NCBI GenBank assembly: GCA_003013855.2
Contig: ML058508.1
Location: 1,663,001-1,727,000 of the forward strand
Length of the DNA stretch: 64,000 bases
Direction: 5' to 3'
Source: Liriodendron chinense
Taxonomy: Eukaryota > Streptophyta > Magnoliopsida > Magnoliales > Magnoliaceae
Shown here: piece after piece, positions 55,891-64,000 of the stretch
Layout: each line of letters starts with the position of its first letter
How positions within the stretch are numbered: the first letter of the stretch is position 1
Made by a program: the position numbers and the translations under genes
Notes under the pieces: generated by a model
Seen by the model: only the letters and a program-made list of their open reading frames with translations
What the model was told of the DNA's origin: nothing
Databases searched by the model: none

Positions 55891-56760
55891 AAACCGAAGG
55901 GGTATCGTCAATCAAATTGATGAACCAGGATCTGATTCGTCTAGATCAGTTCGATGGAACAAATTTCACCAGATAGCAGGATAAGATAAAATTCTTACTT
56001 ACAGCTTTGAAGATATTTTATATCTTAGACCCGAACTTGAAGCTGCTTCCTCCAGCAATTGATGAAGACAGGACTGCGCAGATCAATGCACGTATCAAAA
56101 GAGAAGAAGATAATCTGCTGTATCGAGGACACATCTTGAATACGTTATCTGATCGTCTGTATGATCAATACACCAGAATCGATTCTGCCAAAGAAATTTG
56201 GAACACTCTCGAATTCAAATTCAAGGCCGAAGAAGAAGATATGAACAAAAATCTCATAGCTAGCTATTTCGATTACAACATCGTAGGTAACAAATCGTTG
56301 TTAGCTCAAATAAGAGAACTACAACTAATTGTTAGCAAAATAGTACCCTAAAAATTGATGTCCCTAAATCTTTTCAAGTCGAGGCTATAATCGCAAAGTT
56401 GCCCCCGAGTTGAACAGAATACAGGAAGAAACTGCTATATAAAATCGATGACTATTCATTGGAACAAATTCAGAAACATCTCAGAATAGAGGAAGAATCC
56501 CGAAATCATGAAAAGAAAAATGAAAACGGGAATTCCTCGTTTAAGGTGCAAGCAGTAGAAAGTACCCAAAACAAGAATTCCGAGAATAACAGTTCCCTGA
56601 AACCCAATAAAGGGAAATTTAAGAAATCACAGAAGAAGAACGGAAAGTTCAAAGGCCCTGCCATGTTTGTGGAAAAACTGAGCAATACGCTCAAGTATAC
56701 CGACTTCGAAAATATAAGAATGAGACAAGTGCAGTTGAAGAAAACATAGTAGCCATGATC
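55886..56760 (+). pseudogene. Second Ty1/copia gag
   Basis: ATG at 55889 opens METEGVSSIKLMNQ, then RLDQFDGTNFTR, a TAG where Trp is expected, QDKIKFLLTALKIFYILDP, TLSDRLYDQYTRIDSAKEIW and LEFKFKAEEEDMNKNLIASY, the capsid domain of copia gag (Retrotran_gag_2/UBN2 type). After stops near 56349 the basic tail KPNKGKFKKSQKKNGKFKG follows. The zinc knuckle appears only in another frame near 56665 as CGKTEQYAQV, so it is frameshifted. Confidence 0.82.
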
Positions 56761-57600
56761 ACTGAGGTAAACATGATCCAAGGCAAAGTACCCGATTGGT
56801 GGTATGATACAGCTGCCATAGTCCATGTAAGCTATGACAGGTCAGTCTTTAAAACTTATGAGGACGTAACCAATGGTCAAGGGGTCCAAATAGGTAATGA
56901 AGTCCGATCGAAGGTCGTAGGCAAAGGAACCGTGGAATTAATCTTTACCTCTAGAAAGAAAGTGATCCTAACTAATGTACTGCATGTCCCGAACATGAGA
57001 CGAAACTTAGTTTTTTGAAATCTTCTGGGAAAACTCGGAATACGGTTAGTATTTGAGTCAGGAAAACTGATTTTTTCGAAAAACAAAAACTTCGTTAGTA
57101 AGGGATATACTTGTAATGGGATGATTAAGTTTTCTTTGAATGAAAGTAGTTATTCTATATATATGATTGAATCTGTAGTATGGTGGCATGGTAGATAGAC
57201 ACACATAGTTATAGTACCTTAAAATTCACATTTAAGAATAGCTTAATCTCATACACAGATAGTCAAAATGACAAATGTGAAGTGTGCACAAGGTCTAAAT
57301 TTACAAAGAAAAATTTTCCTAGTGTTGAGAGACCATCTCAAATATTGGACCTAATACACACTGATATCTGTGAGTTAAATGACATTCTTACACGTGGAGG
57401 AAGAAGATACTTTATAACCTTTATCGATGATTACTCCAGATATGTACATGTATACATTTTAAAGAAAAAAGATGAAGCACTCTGTATGTTTAAGATATAT
57501 AAAGTAGAAGTAGAAAATCAATTAAACAAGAAAATAAAATTTTTAATGTTTTTTGGCTGATTTAAAGCTGAATAGTTGGATTAATTTGGTTTGTCACTTA
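56755..57600 (+). pseudogene. Second Ty1/copia protease and integrase N-terminus, truncated
   Basis: Protease WWYDTAAIVHVSYDRSVF, where the active site D-S/T-G reads D-T-A, then VIGNEVRSKVVGKGTVEL-type sequence and LTNVLHVPNMRRNLV. After a TGA (57016-57018) come LGIRLVFESGKLI, VWWHGR and the integrase zinc and core region CEVCTRSKFTKKNF, LIHTDICELND, FITFIDDYSRYVHVYIL and YKVEVENQLNKKIKFL. Similarity stops near 57560; RT and RNase H are absent. Several frameshifts. Confidence 0.82.
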
Positions 57601-58740
57601 AGGATATACAGGGTGAGGAATTTTACTAAAATTAAGACAACAAAAGACCAACTTACATAGCATGTATTCTTATGAATGAAGTAGACTATGAGATATGAGC
57701 TGACTTATATAAGTAATCCGACTTAAGTAAATATAAGATTACAAGCAAACAACAATAGAAACTTGTTAATAGGATACGCTTAAGTTACAGTACTGATGAA
57801 TGGCTTAACATGATTACTAAAACAGTAAGCGACTCTATATGTATATCAATTAGAGAATAAACAGCAATAAATTATTGTGAAATAGATTTGTTAACAAGAT
57901 ACTTTATGGTGAAATAGCTTCCGAGAGTATGGACCTTCGAGTAGATGGTCCGAAGACTCTGTCACTCAACCTGATTTTTTCTTCATGAGTAGAGTCACAA
58001 GTAGCCCCGAGTCCAGTTTTTTAATACTTAGCAAGTACAATTTTTTAATACTTAGCAAGGTCTACCTCGGACCGACTGCATAAAACTTCTGTTGTAAGCA
58101 ATTCCATTCTAACATTTACTTCAGTACATCCCATACAAACCAACCGAATTGTGAGTCCTATTATAGATGGAGCATATATCGCCACATGTATCAGTTTTTT
58201 AATATTCAAAGACATTCAAGTTTAGGGTCGGCATTTGGGAGTTTCTAACCATCCAAGGAATGACCATCCAAGTAATGTGTACAAGTGGTTTATAAAAAGA
58301 ATGGTGAGTGGACTACATTTGTTAGAGGGAAAGAAGAGTCATGCAAGCTTAAAGAAATAGTAGATGAGGGGGTCTTAAACACAAAACGAGTGTACTTCTT
58401 GATGATGATATTCGCCCCCTTTATTGTGTAAAGCAATTTATTCAAGAAAGTGAACAAGACTAAACACAGGGTAAGTAAATAATTTTTGTAGCTCGATCAG
58501 CAAAGCCATCTATAACTAAAACTAACACTATAAACGCGGTTAAAGTTGCCATATTAAGTCAAGACATTGTGAATCAGGAAATTCTGAATCCAACCAAAAT
58601 TGATTAGAAAACAGCTCAGAAAAGAAATAGCGTGTGAGGATTAATGCAAGAGCAAAATGTGATTTGACTGATAACGTTACTATGAAGATGAATGCACAGA
58701 TTCAAAATAACAAGCATTTATCCCAAGACACTTTCAAATT
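57601..58740. other. Non-coding stretch
   Basis: AT-rich, with no recognised gene. A direct duplication TTTTTAATACTTAGCAAG occurs at about 58017 and 58042. Confidence 0.4.
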
Positions 58741-58744
58741 CGAC

Positions 58745-58960
58745 TACAAGGGTAAAGGCCTGTTTGAATGCCTATAAGTTGGGTAAAATGTAAGTGACTT
58801 ACAGGGAAGTCACTTACAGGTTGTGTTTGGGAAAGAGTATTCACCCATAAGTTACTTACAGCCTATAAGTTACAAGAAAATCGATCAAAAAACTGCAAGG
58901 TGATGGGGGTGAGAAGTCACTTCCCTGTAAGTGAGTTACATGCCAACAGTCTGATTTTTT
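58745..58960. mobile_element. Possible small inverted-repeat (hAT-like MITE) element
   Basis: Several inverted words: GTAAGTGACTTACAGGGAAG is followed by GTCACTTAC, and AAGTCACTTCCCTGTAAGTG by GTTACATGCC; the sequence could fold into a hairpin. Begins near GGCCTGTTTGAATGCCTATA, wording common at ends of plant hAT-type MITEs. Ends and target duplication are not resolved. Confidence 0.35.
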
Positions 58961-58997
58961 AAAAGAGGGGAAGAGGGAGCAAGCTCCAGCTACAATC

Positions 58998-58998
<1 letters not shown>

Positions 58999-59051
<53 letters not shown>
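58999..59051. repeat. (TC)n microsatellite
   Basis: About 26 uninterrupted TC dinucleotides. It explains the Arg-Glu repeat in the minus-strand open frame 58959-59153, which is not a gene. Confidence 0.97.
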
Positions 59052-59054
<3 letters not shown>

Positions 59055-59397
59055 GTGCATCTCTCTTCGGAGAAGTGTGAAAACTACATTTCTAAACCCC
59101 AAATCATTGATCGAATGTCCACCCAAAGTCTGTTCATTTCGATTAACCTCCAAATCAAAGACCTATTCATGAATACCCATAGTTTTACCCTGCAATACAA
59201 ATACAAACTTCCTCAATGCAGAATATGTTAAGTAAGCTATCCGTTAGAGATAGACACAGTATGCATATCAAATGAAAGGTTAATGTATATGGGTCACTAC
59301 TCAAATTCAACGAACAGAATCAAATGGTTAAGATTGTCTATTCAGCATAATTTTTTATCTACCCAACATCCACAGTGATACCAACAATTTGGTCCGG

Positions 59398-60996
59398 ATA
59401 TGCTTTTCTTGAAGCTTGAGAATCGCCCCCGCAAGCTGGTCCTCCGATGATGGTGCGGATTTCTCCCGTAGGCTCAGCGTCCTCTTGGTCAGTTTGATGA
59501 TGAGATTGTTCCTTTTGGCGAGACGAGGTGTTCGCCCTTTCTGGTGATCGATTTTTACGAGCAACATAATCCTGGAGATGGCCTTTTCGAATAAGGGCTT
59601 CAATATGATCTCTTAGAGAGATGCAGTCTTGGGTTCTATGCCCGTGATCTTTGTGGAAGTAACAGAATTTGCTCTTGTCTCTCTTCTCAGGATCGGATTT
59701 GATCTTTGCAGGCCACTTCACATATGGCTTGTGTTTAATCTCCATTAAAACCTTTTCATGAGATCGATTGAGAGGAGTGTAGTTATGATATTTACCAGAA
59801 TAAGGCTTCTTGGGAGAACGGTCGCACTGATCACGACGATTCTTTCTATCTGCAGTAGAGGTTCCTTCTGGCTTGCGTTTCTTACCTTGTATTCCATGAC
59901 GCGTCAATGCGACTTCTTCTGCATTGATATATTTCTAGGCTTTGGCTTGGAATTCTGCCATAGTTTTCGGCGGGCTTTTATCCAAGGCAAACCTGAATTT
60001 CTCGCTCGTTATTCCTGCTATGAGGGCTGCGAGCCCTTTTTCTTCAGTATAACCTTCAGTTTGAACGGCTTCAGCGGTGAACCGTACTGTGAACTCCTTT
60101 ATTGTCTCCCCATGCTGCTGTTTTAAATTCATTAGATGGGAGGCTGGCTTCTTAATGCGAATGCTTCCCATGAATTGAGAAAGGAATATCTCCGATAACT
60201 GGGAAAAGAAGCTGATGGAACGAGGCTTTAATCCCCGGAACCACGTACGAGCTGCTTCCTTCAATGTTAGGGAAAAAGCCCTACACATGATTTCTGAGCC
60301 ATGTCCCTCCAACTCCATGAGAGACCTGTATGTTTCTAGGTGTTCAAGAGGATCACCAATACCTGTATACGGGGTGATAACGGGCGTTCGATACTTTTTA
60401 GGTAACGGTGCCTCCATAACCTCGCTAGTAAAGGGAGACTCGGATTGATGTATCGCCGCCATGATGGTAGATGGCCGATTTGCCTGGTATCGCTGTTCCA
60501 TGACATCAAAACGATCATGGATTCTTTTGAGATCTCCTTCCCATGGTAGGGTATAGCTTGATGTTTCGGCAGTGGAGCCCTGAGGTTGAGGTTGGCGAGA
60601 CGAACTATAATGTATAGAATGTGGAGACGGCACAGGGAGATGGCTGCCAAGTGGTGGGACCTGTGGTTCGTCCATAGAATGTCTGGATGCCACTGGTATG
60701 GGCTGCGGTGGTAACCCTTCGGAGGCTTGTCTCTGCGGTTCGGGGAAATGCTGATCAAGCCGATTCGACAGGGCCTGAACTCCGGCATTTAGAGTTAGGA
60801 GAGTGTTTCCGAGGAAACGCAGGACATCGTCTTGATTTCCAGAAGCTTCCAATAATGGGTTTGCTGATGGCATATTTGGGGCTCCTTGAGGGATGTTCGT
60901 CGAAGCAGGTGGAAGGGTAGGTACGGATTCCGTCTCATCGGGCGGAGGTGGTGCCTGCCTTGAAGTCGAAGGATAAACAGCCTTTTTAGGAGGCAT
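59398..60996 (-). pseudogene. Tat-like Ty3/gypsy gag, copy 2, truncated
   Basis: ATG at 60994-60996 (the TTG two codons upstream is unlikely). The frame runs MPPKKAVYPSTSRQAPPPPD, GNQDDVLRFLGNTLLTLNAG, GDPLEHLETYRSLMEL, ARTWFRGLKPRSISFFSQ, LAALIAGITSEKFRFALDKS to a TAG (59935-59937) that replaces Gln of AQKYINAEE. It then continues in the same frame through CYFHKDHGHRTQDC to ASRKAY near 59402. There homology with copy 1 ends and protease is missing. Only one nonsense change in about 530 codons, so this copy is the better preserved. Upstream are the primer site and LTR. Confidence 0.9.
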
Positions 60997-61050
60997 CGCC
61001 AAAGGATTTTTATCGGTGGTTAGAACGATTGATTTCGACGATCAAGTCGT

Positions 61051-61068
61051 TCCCACAGACGGCGCCAA
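61051..61068 (-). other. Retrotransposon primer binding site, copy 2
   Basis: Identical to 2151-2168: TTGGCGCCGTCTGTGGGA on the minus strand, two bases from the LTR end at 61071. Confidence 0.75.
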
Positions 61069-61501
61069 ACTGTTAACGTCAGATTTTTTAATAGGATCCT
61101 CCGGTTGTTCACCTTCTCTCCAGCAGGGATTTTCTCCGATAGACCTGTAAGAAGACAGAAAGCAACTTAGGGTGGCTGGTGTCCAGCCGTTAGCCCTCCG
61201 ATGCTTAAGTTAGGTAAAGCAAGAAGAATAGCCAGGCAAAACGGGACAGAGATTGAATATTGTGTGTACCTTTCTCTTAATGGAGTCATCCCTTTATATA
61301 GATCTGAAGTGATTCAATCTGTCACGTAAGACATTGAGATCCCACTGATTTCGTGTACGATACGAGATCCTGCTGATTTCGTGGGATAAGATCCTTATCC
61401 TTAGAGGCGAGATCTAACCCAATTACTTATTTCGACAATCACGTTCCTTGATAACAATCCCTTGAGATTTGGAACCACGAGAGGATAAGCCTAAAATCAA
61501 C

Positions 61502-61714
61502 CTATACAGGCTGCTGGTAGGCGTAGTAGTAGCGCTGATCGCTCATGTTGAGCTGGAAGCCGTAGTTGGAGTCATATCCGGCGAAAAGGAATGAGACGCC
61601 GACGGGACGGAAACCACCAAACCGGGTGTAGCCCTGCTTGGTGTCGCAGAGGGATTGGACAAGCTGCTCGACGGGAATCGGGTGCTGGTACTGAAGGCTA
61701 AATGGTGTCGCCAC
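61502..61714 (-). pseudogene. Captured proteasome alpha-4 (PSMA4/PAC1-type) fragment inside LTR, copy 2
   Basis: Open for 70 codons. Residues 8-58 read [39 protein letters not shown] and [13 protein letters not shown], matching the conserved middle of the 20S proteasome alpha-4 subunit. The last 11 residues ([10 protein letters not shown], stop) do not fit the family. The N-terminal signature of alpha subunits and the C-terminal third are missing. Sense orientation with gag, in U3, about 210 bp upstream of the TATA-like box near 61290, so it should not be part of an element transcript starting there. Copy 1 at 2597-2772 is the same capture. Confidence 0.87.
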
Positions 61715-61879
61715 AGAAAAAGCTGTTCGTATGTTGGAATATGGTCGCGAGTCCTAGTGCTCGCTCATTTGGATGTAACCCTTTTCAATGACTTGTGAGA
61801 AGGTATGCTCGCAGATCGAGAAGAGAACCTCTGCTTTATCTGACTATCGGCTATGGGAGCTCGAGGCCTTGCGAATAGA

Positions 61880-62110
61880 TGCTCCGTATTTGTCCATCTG
61901 CGACTCTCGATCAGCTTATCTCGAGAGTCGAATGGGCGTCCCGCACTTACCCATTCTGCGACTCTCGAGCATATGATCTCGAGAGTCGAGTGGGTGTCCC
62001 GCACTTATCCAGTCTACGACTCTCGCTCAGATGATCTCGAGAGTCTAATGGGTACTTTCGTATTTACCCGATCTGCGACTCTCGCTCAGATGATCTCGAG
62101 AGTCTAATGG
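61880..62110 (-). promoter_or_regulatory. Tandem palindromic GACTCTCGA/TCGAGAGTC repeats in U3, copy 2
   Basis: Four to five units of about 60 bp. Each carries CGACTCTCG, a 10-14 bp spacer ending ATGATCTCGAG, and AGTCNAATGGGCGT-type sequence, so every unit can form a GACTCTCGA...TCGAGAGTC stem. A degenerate unit (GACTATCGG...GGGAGCTCGAG) lies before, at about 61840. Copy 1 has a different repeat at the same place. Confidence 0.7.
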
Positions 62111-62166
62111 GCGTCCGTGTAAAATCTTAATAGCTGAGTTGGATCTCCATTATTTTGCCTATAACA

Positions 62167-64000
62167 TCATACTATACCACGAATCTCACTAAACTCCTCC
62201 CCAACCAAATTAGGGGGTAGATCGGCATCACCGCTTCATAAGGCCACAATTAAAAAAATTATATTAAAAACCCGTCATATTCTGAGTAAGCTCCACACCA
62301 ATTTTGAGATAGATATTGATAATTTTAGGTCACATAAGATTATTTCAACCCACTTTAGCTGTCCCTAAACAAATTAGTATGAACTAAGTTGCAGAGCCTT
62401 AAACGGGCCCCATTTTGTAAGATCTTTGTATTTTTTATTCATCCATGTCTGCTTGAATGTATGAGTGGCTCAGACATAAAGAAAACATTATGGTAGACAT
62501 TACTTAACCTTTATAATGTTTTTTAGGAGTTCAATCGCCGCTCATCCATGGAATGTAGTCCACCTGAGATTTGGATATGCTTAACATTTTAGATACTTAG
62601 CTAAAATGATATGGGAAGAAGGATGGACGACATAGATCACATAAATATGGTGGGACACTATATAGACCACAAATTTCAACCAATACACTATAAATGTAAC
62701 TGTGGAGGTTTGTGAGGATCTTCATACTTTCCAGTTGTATGGTCCACCTGATTTTTGGATAAGCTAAATTTTTTCTAATTGGCTTATAGATGACATGGAA
62801 AATCGATTGAACAGAGTGGATGTTGAATAAAATATTTAAAATGGATCATTGGAGGCGAGTGTCACGCCACTAATTGTGTTAGACGAGTAACACTGTTTAT
62901 GCCAACCGTCAGAAATATGTTAGTCATGGTGAATTACCTATGTATGGCCCACCATTGTATTCGGGGAAATCTGTACCGTCCATTTCAGTTTATTATTTAT
63001 TTTAAGTTATTTCTATAAAATGAACTTCATATAATAATAAAGTGGAACACACCAGTCATAATTTTTTGTATGACCAAATATTTATCCAATTTTAACGCTT
63101 TGTGTGGTCCACCTACTACTCAGATCAACCTGATTTTTCCCACCATATTCAAGGAGGTCACGACAAACGACATTGATGGTATTGATAAATATAGTTAACT
63201 AAGGTGGGACACATTTCAAGATTGAAGATGCTAAGAAATATCTACTGGCAGAAACGTAATAAACACAACAAGTGTGAGTATCTACCAGCAATACCAAACC
63301 AGTTTGTGAGTATCTTCTTTTATTGTGAAAAGACAAAATGACCCCATTTGTAGAGAAGCTTATACTACACTGCTAAGTAGTAGATCCGGCCTCTTTTTTC
63401 TATTCTTATGTTAATTTGCTATTGATTACATGTAGCTTTTTCTTTCTTCTTTATATAGTTTTTATGATGATTTGTATTTTTTTATGAAAGGTTTGTAGAG
63501 ACTATATGTGCGTAGGACTGCTTCAATTAGTTCCAATCTCAGTTTCCACACAAATAGAGGTAAATTCTCATTACAAGTTTCAAACTGGAGTTTTTATTAT
63601 TTTCTTCTGTTTTGCTTTGCATGGGAATGAAGATGAAAACACATGGTTTGGATTTTAGGTTGGATATTTGATTTGCTTCTCTCCACTATGTGCTGAATTT
63701 GATGTGGATGATGAATGGTGTAAGTAGCGACCATTTTATGTGAAAACTGTGTTATTGGTGGTTCTTGGTGTGGGGCTGCAACCATTTTCTTACATAAGTT
63801 GGCAAGTGTGAGTAGCGATAACTAAGTTTAGCAATCTTGTCCCTGCAACATTTGCTAGTTGCAAGTATTTGAAGATGGGTTAGTGTGATCTGAAATAGAG
63901 TAATTGGGGAATTCATTTTTTTTTTTATCTCAAAAAATATTGTTGAATTTCTTGTAGCTAGTCTCTGATGTTAATGTCTCCATATTAACTATTCACTTTG
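62167..64000. repeat. Non-coding repeat-derived DNA to the right edge
   Basis: From about 62520 to 63200 the segment carries reverse-complement versions of the dispersed wording of the 32765 array and MITE-like element (GTCCACCTGAGATTTGGATA, TGGTCCACCTGATTTTTGGA, AAATATGGTGGGACAC). From 63200 to the end I see AT-rich sequence without recognised genes. Confidence 0.5.

Larger units (their letters stand above)
61071..62166 (-). repeat. Tat-like 5' LTR, copy 2, with captured gene fragment
   Basis: 1096 bp. On the minus strand it begins TGTTATAGGCAAAATAATGG and ends TGACGTTAACA. Both ends match the Tat-like LTR at 9587-10256 (TGTTATAGAATAAG...TATGTTAACA). A TATA-like ATATAAAGG lies on the minus strand near 61290. 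Between the outer end and the body lie the palindromic repeats (61880-62110) and the proteasome fragment (61502-61714), so both are inside the LTR. Confidence 0.78.

Noticed and set aside
58959..59153. Minus-strand frame with an Arg-Glu repeat
   Set aside because: Translation of the (TC)n microsatellite, not a gene.

Overview
This is plant nuclear DNA made almost entirely of nested, decayed transposable elements. The evidence is Ty3/gypsy elements of Tat, Athila and chromovirus type, two Ty1/copia elements, a CACTA end, MITE-like repeats, a boron-transporter pseudogene exon pair, and a plant-type proteasome subunit fragment. I see no intact host gene, no tRNA or rRNA gene and no CRISPR array. 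Many dispersed AT-rich segments share wording of the type GGGCCCACCGTGATTTATGT. That recalls repeats of magnoliid-type genomes, but the link is weak inference and the species cannot be fixed.

Layout. 1-3052: 5' end of a Tat-like gypsy element on the minus strand (gag-protease, primer site, LTR), whose LTR carries a proteasome alpha-4 fragment. 3053-3688: Athila-like LTR fragment. 3747-10256: 5'-truncated Tat-like element on the plus strand (RT, archaeal-type RNase H, integrase, antisense ORF with introns, 3' LTR). 10257-22610: a stack of LTRs and gag pieces, including chromovirus LTR, Athila-like LTR F, LTR A split by solo LTR B, two gag fragments, LTR C, and Tat-like LTR D. 22610-27873: mostly non-coding, with a MITE-like element, a boron-transporter pseudogene, a CACTA terminus and degenerate repeats. 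27874-32764: copia element with both LTRs and matching GTCTA target duplications. 32765-35930: tandem array of 1.1-1.4 kb units. 37122-39119: chromovirus LTR and gag. 39120-53029: a large Athila-like element on the minus strand with both LTRs, its pol split by a 4.55 kb chromovirus-type solo LTR (target duplication TCAAC). 53030-54597: unclassified LTR-like block. 54598-57600: chromovirus LTR tail and a second, truncated copia element. 59397-62166: second copy of the Tat-like 5' end with the same captured proteasome fragment. The rest is repeat-derived non-coding DNA.

The coding pieces are all parts of retrotransposon polyproteins (gag for the capsid; protease, reverse transcriptase, RNase H and integrase for copying and insertion). 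Every one carries stops, frameshifts or truncations, and several have lost catalytic residues, so none looks autonomous. Two patterns stand out. A host proteasome gene piece sits inside the LTR of one Tat-like family. Many LTRs also carry a cluster of short, usually palindromic motifs just upstream of the TATA box; the motif differs between families, yet GACCGGTC recurs in LTRs that otherwise look unrelated.
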